Assembly (NCBI GenBank): GCA_002350705.1
Contig: DEFH01000039.1
Span: 1 to 30,103, forward strand
DNA length: 30,103 bases
Direction: 5' to 3'
Origin: Ruminococcaceae bacterium UBA2857
GTDB lineage: Bacteria > Bacillota > Clostridia > Oscillospirales > Acutalibacteraceae
Shown: one piece after another, positions 16,650 to 25,256 of the stretch
How positions within the stretch are numbered: the stretch's first letter is position 1
How the letters are laid out: every line of letters begins with the position of its first letter
Translations under genes and position numbers: made by a program
Notes under the pieces: generated by a model
Seen by the model: the letters and a program-made list of their open reading frames with translations, nothing else
Database searches by the model: none
What the model was told of the DNA's origin: nothing

Positions 16650-17437
16650 GTCGTCAAAAACATAAAAAACCTATTACCAAACAGCTTTTCAGCGTTGCTG
16701 ATGAAAATGCTCCTTTTACCTATGTGGAAGCCTATAAAATGCTCTGTACCAACCTCGAATTTATTACAGCCGCTCAGGACTGTAAAAAAATCATGATTAC
16801 CTCTACTCTTGCCAATGAGGGAAAAACCAATGTCTCTGTCAACCTTGCCCTGACGCTTGCAGGCTATGACAAAAAAGTGTGTCTCGTGGAATGTGACCTC
16901 CGCCGCCCCAGTGTGCACAGGTTTATCAAGGTCAACAGAAATACAGAAGGTCTGACCAATGTCCTCAAGGGGGAAATCGAACTCAAAAAAGCAATCAAAA
17001 ATGTAACGGGAACCAATATGGATATTTTACTGGCAGGTGCTACCCCGCCTAACCCGTCAGAGCTTCTTTCCAGTACCAAAATGAAGGATGTCATTGATGA
17101 ACTGGAAGGTATGTATGACTACGTTATCTATGATACACCGCCTGTTCTGCTGGTAACAGATGCGGCTGCTCTGGGAAGATTTATGAACGGTGCCCTGCTT
17201 GTCGTCAAGCACGATGCTACCGAAAAAGGTCTTGTCGTGAAAGCCAAAAAAAATCTGGATTCTGCCGGTGTCAAAATTCTGGGTGCTGTTTACAGCATTT
17301 ACAGTGAAAAATCTGCCCGTGCCTACTCTTATTCCAAATATTCTTCTTATAACTATTATTACTACTATGGCGGTTACTACGGATACGGCAATGAAAGAAA
17401 ATCCAAGAAAAAAGACGAAAATCAAGATGAGGATTGA
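16646..17437 (+). CDS. CpsD/YwqD-type tyrosine-protein kinase (BY-kinase)
   Basis: 263 residues. Walker A is ANEGKTNVSVN, Walker A-prime is CLVECDLRRP and Walker B is VIYDTPPVLL, the arrangement of bacterial tyrosine kinases. The C-terminal tail has 14 tyrosines between residues 216 and 247, including five in a row, the expected autophosphorylation cluster, then a charged KSKKKDENQDED end. It should be switched on by the preceding membrane protein and reversed by the following phosphatase. Exopolysaccharide synthesis is the usual target, but no biosynthetic gene follows here, so another substrate is possible. Confidence 0.94.
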   Translation: MSRQKHKKPITKQLFSVADENAPFTYVEAYKMLCTNLEFITAAQDCKKIMITSTLANEGKTNVSVNLALTLAGYDKKVCLVECDLRRPSVHRFIKVNRNTEGLTNVLKGEIELKKAIKNVTGTNMDILLAGATPPNPSELLSSTKMKDVIDELEGMYDYVIYDTPPVLLVTDAAALGRFMNGALLVVKHDATEKGLVVKAKKNLDSAGVKILGAVYSIYSEKSARAYSYSKYSSYNYYYYYGGYYGYGNERKSKKKDENQDED

Positions 17438-17447
17438 GTGATACTGT

Positions 17448-18206
17448 ATGATAGATATGCACTGCCATATTCTTCCCGGAATCGACGACGGAGCACAAAA
17501 CCTTGAAGAATCTGTCGCACTTCTTCGGGAAGAAAAACGTCAGGGAATTCAAAAAATTGTCTTTACCCCCCACTTCAATCCCGAAAGACAGATTTTGGAT
17601 CACTTCCTCACAGCAAGAGAAAACAGTTGGCATCATTTACAGGCAACAGATGAATTTCGACAGCTTGAATTGGAAACCAAACTCGGTGCAGAAGTTTATT
17701 TTTCCATGCGTCTGACAGAAATGGATCTGTCAAAGCTGGCCTTTGAGAATACCAATTATATCCTCATAGAATTTCCTGTCAACAACCGTCCCTACGGTAT
17801 GACACGCACTTTGCAGTCCATAATTGAAAAGGGATATACTCCCATTCTGGCTCATGTGGAACGATATGATTTTTTTACGGAAAATCCTGTGAAACTGTAT
17901 GATTTGGTATCAATGGGCTGCGTCGCACAAGTCAATGCGGCTGCCGTTGTCAGCGGTGTCAGCGTAAAAGGTGTCAGTGCCCTGCAGTATATCAACTGGG
18001 AACTGGCTCACCTGATTTGCAGTGATGCCCATTCTATGGTGCGTCGTGCTCCCAATACCCAAGCCGCTTATGAACTGGTTGAAAAAAAACTCGGCCATCA
18101 GTATACCAAATGGCTGATTAAAAACAGCTATGATATTTTTCAAAACAATTATTTTGATGAGCCGGTCTCTCATCAGCCGAAAAAGTTTCTCGGAAAATGG
18201 AGATAA
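17448..18206 (+). CDS. CpsB/YwqE-type PHP-family tyrosine phosphatase
   Basis: 252 residues of the PHP fold. The N-terminus MIDMHCHILPGIDDGA has the first metal-binding histidines (H5, H7). TPHFNPE, LGAEVYF, AHVERYD and CSDAHS supply the remaining ligands. Family members are manganese-dependent phosphatases that dephosphorylate CpsD. ATG at 17448 lies 10 bases after the kinase stop codon; the ribosome site is weak, so coupling to kinase translation is likely. It is the last gene of a three-gene operon, closed by a terminator. Confidence 0.93.
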   Translation: MIDMHCHILPGIDDGAQNLEESVALLREEKRQGIQKIVFTPHFNPERQILDHFLTARENSWHHLQATDEFRQLELETKLGAEVYFSMRLTEMDLSKLAFENTNYILIEFPVNNRPYGMTRTLQSIIEKGYTPILAHVERYDFFTENPVKLYDLVSMGCVAQVNAAAVVSGVSVKGVSALQYINWELAHLICSDAHSMVRRAPNTQAAYELVEKKLGHQYTKWLIKNSYDIFQNNYFDEPVSHQPKKFLGKWR

Positions 18207-18213
18207 TTCTTCC

Positions 18214-18250
18214 AAAAGCAATCGCTTTGTCAGCGGTTGCTTTTGTTTTG
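18214..18250 (+). terminator. Terminator of the cpsCDB-type operon
   Basis: AAAAGCAAtCGCT pairs with AGCGgTTGCTTTT around loop TTGTC, followed by GTTTTG, 8 bases after the phosphatase stop codon. Confidence 0.85.
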
Positions 18251-18273
18251 TCAAATTAAATTTTGTATTGATA

Positions 18274-18303
18274 TTGACAAGAATATTCAAAATATACTAT
18301 AAT
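18274..18303 (+). promoter_or_regulatory. Promoter of the zinc-ribbon repeat protein gene
   Basis: TTGACA (18274-18279), an 18-base spacer and TATAAT (18298-18303). The leader to the start codon is about 75 bases. Confidence 0.85.
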
Positions 18304-18383
18304 AAATGAAATGAATATGCTTTTTTTGCCAAAGTTTTTATCTTATTATAATCATATTATGATGGTGTGTAAGGAGGATATCT

Positions 18384-19661
18384 ATGAAAATTTGTGCAGT
18401 TTGCGGCACTTCCATGCCGGATAATGCGGAATACTGTGATGTATGCGGCTCCGATGAGTTTCTGACGGAATTCGGACAGCCTCAGCCACAGCAGCAATAT
18501 GACCCTATGTATCAGGATGGCTATCAGCAACAACAGCCCTATCCGCAGAATCAGTATCAGGATAACGGCTATCCGCAACAACAGCCCTATCCGCAGAATC
18601 AGTATCAGAACAACGGCTATCCGCAACAACAGCCCTATATGCAGAATCAATATCAGCAGCCGCAGCAATATCCGCAACAACAGCCCTATCCGCAAAATCA
18701 GTATCAGAACAGCGGCTATCCGCAGCAGCAGCCCTATCCGCAGAATCAATATCAGCAACAGCCTTATCCTCAGAATCAATATCAGAATAACGGCTATCAG
18801 CAGCAACAGCCCTATCCGCAGAATCAGTATCAGAACAACAGCTATCAGCAGCAGCCGCAACTGTATCAACAGCAGGAAACCTACCAAAACGGCTATGAAC
18901 AGCCTTATCAGCAGGAACCATATGAACAGCAGCCTGCCGAACAATATGAACCGTCTCGGGAACCCTATGAACAGCAGTCTGCCGAACAATACGAACAGCC
19001 TCAGGAACAGCAGCCGCCTGTCATTGAGGAACCTGCCCCGGAAGAAACTCCTGTACATCAGGAAACAGCAGAAGCCGCCCCTGTCGAACCGGAAGAACCT
19101 GCTCAGCCTGAAGAAGAACCGGAACCTGTTCCCGAAGAACCAAAAGAAAATCCTTACGAAGTATCCAAAAACTTCAAGTTTGAAAAAACAGACACCGCTC
19201 AGGTACAACAGCCTGTCGCTAAGGAAAAACCAAAAAATCTCAAGGAATGGATTGAAAATATCAAAAATACCAAAGACCACACGATTGAATATGACAAAAA
19301 CGATGCCGCTAAAAATCAAAAAATGGCTATTCTTGCCTGCTTTGGAGTAACATTCTGGACTCCCTTTGTCTTTAGTTCCAATTCCCGTTTTTCACGGTTC
19401 TACGGCAATCAAGGACTGCTGATTTTAATCACCATGATTCCCTGTACGATACTTTTCTCGATTTTTGCCGGCTTTGTCGGTATGGCTTGTACCAACCGTG
19501 TGACATTCATGCTGGAATGGTACGGCTGGATTGTAGATTTGATTTTCTTTGGAATATGCTACTCTATTCCCATTTTTATGATTGCTTTCTCCATCAGTAA
19601 TATTAAAGCCGGAAAAGCTAAAGATATTCCGTTTATCGGAAAACTCAGACTTATCAGTTGA
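18384..19661 (+). CDS. Zinc-ribbon membrane protein with Tyr/Gln/Pro/Asn-rich repeat domain (DUF4870/Tic20-like C-terminus)
   Basis: 425 residues in four parts. A zinc ribbon has C4/C7/C18/C21. A low-complexity domain (about 33-190) is built on a 16-residue unit near GYPQQQPYPQNQYQNN, rich in tyrosine and almost without charge. An acidic Pro/Glu segment follows (about 190-255). The C-terminus (about 313-425) has three hydrophobic segments with YGNQGLL and a final PFIGKLRLI, resembling DUF4870/Tic20-like small membrane proteins. ATG at 18384 follows AAGGAGGA. It has its own promoter and terminator right after the tyrosine kinase operon. Function unknown; the repeat resembles prion-like, self-associating sequences, and its tyrosines could be kinase substrates (inference). 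Confidence 0.88.
   Translation: MKICAVCGTSMPDNAEYCDVCGSDEFLTEFGQPQPQQQYDPMYQDGYQQQQPYPQNQYQDNGYPQQQPYPQNQYQNNGYPQQQPYMQNQYQQPQQYPQQQPYPQNQYQNSGYPQQQPYPQNQYQQQPYPQNQYQNNGYQQQQPYPQNQYQNNSYQQQPQLYQQQETYQNGYEQPYQQEPYEQQPAEQYEPSREPYEQQSAEQYEQPQEQQPPVIEEPAPEETPVHQETAEAAPVEPEEPAQPEEEPEPVPEEPKENPYEVSKNFKFEKTDTAQVQQPVAKEKPKNLKEWIENIKNTKDHTIEYDKNDAAKNQKMAILACFGVTFWTPFVFSSNSRFSRFYGNQGLLILITMIPCTILFSIFAGFVGMACTNRVTFMLEWYGWIVDLIFFGICYSIPIFMIAFSISNIKAGKAKDIPFIGKLRLIS
18519..18860 (+). repeat. 48-bp tandem coding repeat
   Basis: Copies starting at 18519, 18567 and 18615 are nearly identical; later copies are shortened or mutated. The unit encodes 16 residues. Such arrays can gain or lose copies by slippage, and 48 bp keeps the reading frame. 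Confidence 0.85.
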
Positions 19662-19664
19662 CAC

Positions 19665-19701
19665 AAAACACCCGTACAGTCATTCACTGTACGGGTGTTT
19701 T
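19665..19701 (+). terminator. Terminator of the zinc-ribbon repeat gene
   Basis: A perfect 16-bp stem, AAAACACCCGTACAGT and ACTGTACGGGTGTTTT, with a CATTC loop. Confidence 0.92.
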
Positions 19702-19704
19702 CCA

Positions 19705-19746
19705 CAAAAAATCGGACTGCTGCAAAAGAACATTTTGCAGCAGTCC
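19705..19746 (-). terminator. Terminator of the amylase gene
   Basis: On the minus strand GGACTGCTGCAAAA pairs with TTTTGCAGCAGTCC and is followed by GATTTTTTG. It stands back to back with the preceding plus-strand terminator. Confidence 0.9.
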
Positions 19747-19753
19747 TTTCATT

Positions 19754-22700
19754 TTACTTCACTGTGACAACAAAATATTTCTTGGCAATACTTCCGGAAG
19801 TGTCTTTCACTTTCACGCATACATTATATTTTGCAGCAGCGGTAAATTTCAGGCTTGCAGAAGCGGTTGAAGAGAAATTCTGTTTCATTGTCCATTTGGT
19901 ATCCGTCGTTTTCTTGTAATAAACAGCATAGGTGTTTGTACCTTTGCCGCCTGTACCTGACATGGCAGCTGTAATTGTATCACCGGTCTTTGCCGATTCG
20001 GCGGAAAGCTTTGAAGTATTGGTCAGCGTACTGTTGGCATTGGCTGTGACCGTCAGGTCAAAGTACAGCTTGGCAATATTGCCGGCACTGTCTTTCGCCT
20101 TGACACAAATCTGATACGGGGTTGCACTGGCAGGTTTGATAGAGGCTGTTGTAGTGGTGCTGAAATTCTGTTTGGTTGTCCATGCACTGTCAGTCGTTTT
20201 CTTGTAGTAGACAGCGTAGGTTGTACCTGTGCCGCCCGTGCTTGCACATTTTATTGTAACCTTGGTATCACACGCTACGGAAGATGCTGAAATCGTCGAT
20301 GTATTTGACAGATTGGTATTGGCATTCGCCGTAACGGTGAGTGTCATGTACTTTTTGAGAATCGTGCCTGTGCTGTCCTTCGCCTTCACGCATACATCAT
20401 AGGTGGTTGCATAGGCAGGTTTGACAGAAACAGATGCATTAGCAGAGAAATTCTGTTTGGTTGTCCACTTGCTTTCAGAGGTTTTCTTGTAGTGAATACT
20501 GTATGTCACATCACCTGTGGCACCCGTGGATTGACAGTTGATGGTAACAGTTTTTCCGAGAGAGATTTTACTTGTTGAAAGCTCGGAGTTGTTGGTGAAT
20601 TCCACAACAGGCTTTTCATATATCTGCCAGCCATGATTGGCAACAAACACCATAGATGTGTTATTCAAGGCAAGTCCGGGCTTCTGGTCGGCAGGATAAC
20701 GGTTGGTGACAGCGGAACTGCTTTCGGTAAAGATAACTCTGCCATTGGAAAGCGTTTCATCTACTTCCATTTCGTACAGTTCAAGCTCTTTGTTGTAAGT
20801 CATGGCAACACCCGGCCATGCGGCATTTTTCACCGTCGGGGAAACACTTTCATCATAGATATAGGCGTAAACCTTGCTCCATTTATAAGATGAATTGTCA
20901 AAGTAAACCATGACTTTCTCAGCAGGAGCTTTTTTGGTATAAGTATAGGCAGCTGTAACCGTCTTTCCGTCTGTACCGGTACCTGTCAGCGTTACCGTCA
21001 CGTTGGCACCCACAGCAGTCTTGCTGCCGACAGTAATTTTTGTACCGTTCGTATACGTACCCGAAGCACCCTCGGAAGTGGAATACTTGGCAGAAGTGAC
21101 ATTCTGGCAGTTGAGTGTAACGGAAAGGGTATCCTCCGTAAAGCTTGCAGCCGTTGCAGGGGAAGCCGAAACAGCCGATACATTCACAGGGGTATATTGT
21201 GCCCACGTGCGACGCTCAAATATCATTGATTTGCCGCCTATGGAAAGTCCGGGCTGCATATCGGCAGGATAACGGTTGGTGGTGGCGTTGCTGCTCTCCG
21301 TGAAGATCACATTGCCGTTGACAAGATCATCGGATACTGCCATTTCATACAGTTTCAGACTGCTGTTATAGGTCATCGCCTGACCCGGCCATGCAGCGTT
21401 CTGGAGTGTTGTTGCACCGCTGTCGTCATAGATATAGGCATATACCTGTTTCCAGTTCATAGAAGAATTGTCGAAATAAATCATGACTTTTTCGGCAGGA
21501 TCCTTTTTGGTATAGGTATAAGTTTGTGTCACCGTTTTGCCGCTGCTGTCCGTACCCGTAACCGTTACGGTAACGCTTGAACCTATGGCAGTTTTGGCAC
21601 CGACAGTAATTTTGGTGCCGTTGGTATAAGTACCCGACGCACCCTCAGAAGTCGTATACTTGGCAGAGGTGATATTTTTGGCATTGAGGGTAACTGTCAG
21701 GGTATCACCCGTAAAGCCGGCACCTGTTGCAGGGGAAGCAGATACAGATGCGGATGTGTCGATATTGTATATAACAGCGATTCCTGTGCTGCCGATTTTA
21801 CCTGTAATTTTGCCGCCCGATACGGTAAAGGTATTGCCGGAAATCTGATCTTTGTAAGTGCCGCTTGCCATCTTGTTGGCAGTCACGCTGACAGATGTAG
21901 AGCCGCCGCCTACGTTGACAAGTACCGCACCGCTGGTACCACGCTCATTATAGGCAATCGAACCGCTGTATGCAAGGTATTCACTCTGACCGTTAAAGTA
22001 ATTATGGAATTTATTGACTTCTGCAACTTCCTTATTAAAGCACTGTGTCGAGTAAATTTTTCCGATGTCACCGCCCCTGTAGCCGTTGGTACGGGCAAAA
22101 TACAAAGCCGTTGCCTTGTTTCTGGAGGCTACAAGTGCCCATGTTTTATTGATATTGGAATCTGATACATTCGTAGATTCCTTGCTGTCGTTGGAGTAGG
22201 TATCATGGGATTCCGCCCAGAGAACGCTGTTGGCAGGGCCTGCCTGCAAATTGTAATAGGAGGTTGCCGCACCGCCGGCATTGCCGTTGACAACGCTCTT
22301 TCTGATATCATTGCCGGTAGAATCGTCCGTAACAGCCATATATTGGGTATAGCCTGAAATAGCCGGACCGCTTGTACCGCCCAGAATTTCACCGTAACAG
22401 TACAGAGCATCATATGTACCGTTGGTCTTATAGTAGCTCTTGGCGGCAGGAATGACATTGGACCAGAATGTATACTGACTGCCCTCAGAGGGGATACTGA
22501 TATGCTTGGCTGCGTCAAAGCGGAAACCGTCTGCACCACAGTCGATACATTCTTTCAGATAGGTGATGACATAGTTCTGAATTTTGGTATTTTCGCTGTT
22601 GAGGTCAGGTAAGCCGCCCATACTGCCGTGAGTAATGCTGTAACGGCTGCTGTAATTGATTTCGGTAAAGCCCTCGGTGTGCCAGCAGCTTGTATCATTT

Positions 22701-23209
22701 CTGATGTCCGAGGGAACAGCAGTCGAAATGTCATACTTATTCTGATTGCCGAGATGGTTGGCGACCACGTCTACAATGACATGGATACCGTACTTGTGAG
22801 CTTCCTCGCACATAGCGGCAAACTCTGCTTTCGTGCCGAGTGCAGAATTGCCTGTGTTGTCAATGGTGAAATTAGCCGGCTGATAGTACACCCACCATAC
22901 AGAATTGGTTTTGCCTTTTGTGGCTTCCTTTGCCTGCTGGATGACAGATGTCTGGATAGAGGTATAACCTGCTTCTGCGATTTTGGCCATGTTTGCCTTG
23001 ATGTTGTTGAACGACCACTGCCACGCATGGAGGATAACTCCGTCCTGACAGGTATCCATCAAGCCGTAATCCGCTGCGGATGCGGCACTAACCTCCGTTA
23101 CGGAAGGCAGTACTCCGCCAAGTCCCGTAAAGGCTGACACAGCCATTGCGGTAGAAAGAAAAATACCCGCAATTTTTCTTCCCAGTCCGAACCTTGTTGA
23201 ACTGCTCAT
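19754..23209 (-). CDS. Secreted multimodular alpha-amylase (GH13_28-like, two CBM26-like modules)
   Basis: 1151 residues. A signal peptide (about 1-43) precedes a GH13 catalytic domain close to the AmyE type (ILHAWQWSFNNIK). Conserved regions are VDVVANH, GFRFDAAKH with nucleophile D232, GEILGG with acid/base E274, and AESHDTY with D336. Then come two copies of an Ig-like spacer (SAKYSTSEGASGTYTNGTK) each followed by a CBM26-like starch-binding module (about 573-673 and 766-863). Three repeats of about 90 residues (YAVYYKKTTDSAWTTKQNFS) end the protein, like triple-tyrosine-motif domains. There is no dockerin, sorting signal or membrane anchor. ATG at 23209 follows AAGGAGAG; longer readings lack a signal peptide start. 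It should cut alpha-1,4 bonds of starch outside the cell. Confidence 0.95.
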   Translation of the reverse strand: MSSSTRFGLGRKIAGIFLSTAMAVSAFTGLGGVLPSVTEVSAASAADYGLMDTCQDGVILHAWQWSFNNIKANMAKIAEAGYTSIQTSVIQQAKEATKGKTNSVWWVYYQPANFTIDNTGNSALGTKAEFAAMCEEAHKYGIHVIVDVVANHLGNQNKYDISTAVPSDIRNDTSCWHTEGFTEINYSSRYSITHGSMGGLPDLNSENTKIQNYVITYLKECIDCGADGFRFDAAKHISIPSEGSQYTFWSNVIPAAKSYYKTNGTYDALYCYGEILGGTSGPAISGYTQYMAVTDDSTGNDIRKSVVNGNAGGAATSYYNLQAGPANSVLWAESHDTYSNDSKESTNVSDSNINKTWALVASRNKATALYFARTNGYRGGDIGKIYSTQCFNKEVAEVNKFHNYFNGQSEYLAYSGSIAYNERGTSGAVLVNVGGGSTSVSVTANKMASGTYKDQISGNTFTVSGGKITGKIGSTGIAVIYNIDTSASVSASPATGAGFTGDTLTVTLNAKNITSAKYTTSEGASGTYTNGTKITVGAKTAIGSSVTVTVTGTDSSGKTVTQTYTYTKKDPAEKVMIYFDNSSMNWKQVYAYIYDDSGATTLQNAAWPGQAMTYNSSLKLYEMAVSDDLVNGNVIFTESSNATTNRYPADMQPGLSIGGKSMIFERRTWAQYTPVNVSAVSASPATAASFTEDTLSVTLNCQNVTSAKYSTSEGASGTYTNGTKITVGSKTAVGANVTVTLTGTGTDGKTVTAAYTYTKKAPAEKVMVYFDNSSYKWSKVYAYIYDESVSPTVKNAAWPGVAMTYNKELELYEMEVDETLSNGRVIFTESSSAVTNRYPADQKPGLALNNTSMVFVANHGWQIYEKPVVEFTNNSELSTSKISLGKTVTINCQSTGATGDVTYSIHYKKTSESKWTTKQNFSANASVSVKPAYATTYDVCVKAKDSTGTILKKYMTLTVTANANTNLSNTSTISASSVACDTKVTIKCASTGGTGTTYAVYYKKTTDSAWTTKQNFSTTTTASIKPASATPYQICVKAKDSAGNIAKLYFDLTVTANANSTLTNTSKLSAESAKTGDTITAAMSGTGGKGTNTYAVYYKKTTDTKWTMKQNFSSTASASLKFTAAAKYNVCVKVKDTSGSIAKKYFVVTVK
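19757..20600 (-). repeat. Three tandem C-terminal modules of the amylase
   Basis: Three copies of about 280 bases share YKKT(S/T)(E/D)SxWTxKQNFS and VCVKxKD motifs at protein level and are clearly related at DNA level. Confidence 0.8.
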
Positions 23210-23243
23210 ACAATTCACTCTCCTTAAAAATATAATGTTGCAA

Positions 23244-23267
23244 GGCAAAACATCCACTGTTTTTGCC
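23244..23267. promoter_or_regulatory. Dyad in the amylase leader
   Basis: GGCAAAA (23244-23250) and TTTTGCC (23261-23267) form a perfect 7-bp inverted repeat a few bases downstream of the predicted amylase start. It could be an operator or a 5-prime mRNA hairpin. Confidence 0.45.
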
Positions 23268-23277
23268 CTCTGATGAT

Positions 23278-23306
23278 ATTGTAACACTTTTTCCATATAT
23301 TTTAAA
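23278..23306 (-). promoter_or_regulatory. Probable amylase promoter
   Basis: On the minus strand TTTAAA (23306-23301), 17 bases, TACAAT (23283-23278). The -35 box is weak, which would suit an activated or repressible promoter. Confidence 0.55.
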
Positions 23307-23394
23307 TAAAATAAAGAATTTTTTTCAAATTTGATGATTACTCCCAAAAATTCCCCTTCCGATTCGGCAATTTTACTCAGAAAACTTTTAACGG

Positions 23395-23423
23395 TTGAAT
23401 TTTTGAAAAATTTATGCTATGAT
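23395..23423 (+). promoter_or_regulatory. Promoter of the TetR-family gene
   Basis: TTGAAT (23395-23400), 17 bases, TATGAT (23418-23423); the predicted start near 23430 gives a leader of about 30 bases. Confidence 0.7.
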
Positions 23424-23459
23424 ATTCTTGTCGATATTAATGTATCGGGGGAAAAAATC

Positions 23460-24026
23460 ATGGCAGAATCATCCGTTACCAAAAAAGCAATCGCTGACGG
23501 TTTTAAAAAAATCATGACAAAACGCTCTTTTGAAAAAATCACCATTGCCGATATTACATCGGAATGTGGTTTGAACCGTCAGACATTTTATTATCACTTT
23601 CAGGACAAATATGAGCTTTTGAACTGGATTTTCTATACAGATGTCATCATGCCGCTGACAGACGGTCTCACGATTGAAAACTGGAGCGAAAAGCTTTTAA
23701 AAATCCTGCTCATCATCAAAGACAATGCGAAATTCTATACCAATGCCATCAATACACCTTACGGCGATGAATTCCGTGATTACTTTCTGAAAGTCATTAC
23801 GAAAGTGCTTGACGATATTTTAGGACAGCTCACACAGGGCTATTCTGTCAACGAACCTGATATTCAATTCCTTTCAGAGTTTTTTGCTTACGGAATATCG
23901 GGCAGTGTTATCAAGTGGATTCAGACGGGAATGAAAGAAAGTCCCGAAGAGATTTCCGTACACATGAAAAATCTGGTCAATGACTTCAAAAGCTTTGCCG
24001 TAACAAGATATTTTACAGAAAAATGA
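23460..24026 (+). CDS. TetR/AcrR-family regulator, DhaS-like
   Basis: 188 residues. The N-terminal helix-turn-helix reads KITIADITSECGLNRQTFYY followed by HFQDKYELLNWI, very close to the DhaS-like subgroup with a TetR_C-type C-terminal domain. ATG at 23460 has GGGGG about 8 bases upstream. It is divergent from the amylase, with about 250 bases between the start codons, so it could regulate that gene or itself; no dihydroxyacetone kinase gene is nearby, so the DhaS resemblance is structural only. Confidence 0.9.
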   Translation: MAESSVTKKAIADGFKKIMTKRSFEKITIADITSECGLNRQTFYYHFQDKYELLNWIFYTDVIMPLTDGLTIENWSEKLLKILLIIKDNAKFYTNAINTPYGDEFRDYFLKVITKVLDDILGQLTQGYSVNEPDIQFLSEFFAYGISGSVIKWIQTGMKESPEEISVHMKNLVNDFKSFAVTRYFTEK

Positions 24027-24028
24027 CA

Positions 24029-24062
24029 AAAAACCGGTATGCACCGCCGCATACCGGTTTTT
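24029..24062. terminator. Bidirectional terminator between the TetR-family gene and fabV
   Basis: A perfect 14-bp stem, AAAAACCGGTATGC and GCATACCGGTTTTT, with loop ACCGCC; T runs occur on both strands between the convergent genes. Confidence 0.92.
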
Positions 24063-24065
24063 GTA

Positions 24066-25241
24066 TTATACTGTTTCGATTGGTCTGTCAATATCGACAT
24101 CCTGTTCATAATCAATGCCGTCTGCACCAAAACCGAACAGCTTGTAGAAATCTGCATGATAGCCGTTCAAATCTGCATGGGTATCAAGGTTATCGGTGGC
24201 AATCTCACTCCACAGCTTATTGACCGTATTCTGAACATTGTCCTGCATTTCCCGGTCATCCATTCTGATACGGCAGGGTTCATCTGTAACAGCCGTAGTT
24301 TTTGTCAGCTTAGTGTTGAACAGTCTGCACATCTGTTCAATACATCCCTCGTGCAGCCCCTGTTCTTTCATAACTTTGTAAAGAATGGAAATATACAACG
24401 GTACAATCGGAATTGCCGCACTGGACTGGGTAACAAGTGCCTTATTCACGGAAATATAGGCTTTAATGCCGTCATCTGCATTGGTGATGGCTTTTGCCGT
24501 TTCAAAGAGATGGTCTTTTGCCTTGCCGATAGAGCCGTCTGCATACATGGGGTGTGTGATTGCAGGTCCGATATAGGAATAGGCAACTGTAACAGCATTT
24601 TCCTCAATCGCATCAGCCGCTTTCAGAGCAGTAATCCAGTCCTGCCAGTCCTCACCGCCCATCACCTTGATGGTAGCGGTAATTTCTTCTTCTGTGGCAG
24701 GTTCTACGGTAATATCACTGACAGTATTGTTTTTCAGGTCAATGGTTTTGTTGGTGTAGCTCTCCCCTACTGTCTTTAAAACGGAGCTGTATATAGTGCC
24801 GTCAGCAGTCGTTCTTCTGGGAGCTGCAAGGCTGTACACTACCATATCCACTTTGCCCAAGTCATTTTTGATAATTTCAATCACTTTGTCTTTGATTTCT
24901 TTGGAATAAGCGTCACCGTTGACGGTCTTGGCATAGAGTCCGTCAGCGTGGGCAAATTCCTCAAAAGCAGCTGTATTGTACCAGCCGGCACTTGCTGTTC
25001 TGGAGCCGCCTGCGGGCTTGTCAAAAATAACGCCCAATGTTGCCGCACCAAATGAATATGCCGCTGTAATTCTGGAAGCCAGTCCATAACCCATTGATGA
25101 GCCTATCACAAGCACTTTTTTAAAGCCCTCTGCATGATTTTGGGATTTTACATAGTCAATCTGGGATTTTACAATAGCCCTGCATCCGTCGGGATGGGCT
25201 GTTGTACAGATAAAGCCTCTGATTTTCGGTTTTACTATCAT
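24066..25241 (-). CDS. fabV: FabV/Ter-type NADH-dependent trans-2-enoyl reductase
   Basis: 391 residues, the usual length of this family. The nucleotide-binding motif is VLVIGSSMGYGLASR. The active site is Y233-x8-K242 in MYADGSIGKAK, and AYSYIGPAITHP precedes it. The family reduces enoyl-ACP (FabV) or crotonyl-CoA and longer enoyl-CoA (Ter) in fatty acid or butyrate-type metabolism; the sequence does not tell which. ATG at 25241 follows AAAAGGAGTG. It starts 15 bases after the esterase stop codon and shares its promoter. Confidence 0.94.
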   Translation of the reverse strand: MIVKPKIRGFICTTAHPDGCRAIVKSQIDYVKSQNHAEGFKKVLVIGSSMGYGLASRITAAYSFGAATLGVIFDKPAGGSRTASAGWYNTAAFEEFAHADGLYAKTVNGDAYSKEIKDKVIEIIKNDLGKVDMVVYSLAAPRRTTADGTIYSSVLKTVGESYTNKTIDLKNNTVSDITVEPATEEEITATIKVMGGEDWQDWITALKAADAIEENAVTVAYSYIGPAITHPMYADGSIGKAKDHLFETAKAITNADDGIKAYISVNKALVTQSSAAIPIVPLYISILYKVMKEQGLHEGCIEQMCRLFNTKLTKTTAVTDEPCRIRMDDREMQDNVQNTVNKLWSEIATDNLDTHADLNGYHADFYKLFGFGADGIDYEQDVDIDRPIETV

Positions 25242-25256
25242 CTCAAAACACTCCTT

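Noticed and set aside
18519..18860. A CRISPR-like array
   Set aside because: The repeats are in-frame protein-coding, directly adjacent and without unique spacers.
18357..19319. A 320-codon minus-strand frame made largely of Leu, Ile, Arg and Phe
   Set aside because: It is the antisense of the Gln/Pro/Tyr repeat; its repeats come from the 48-bp array and it lacks a start site.
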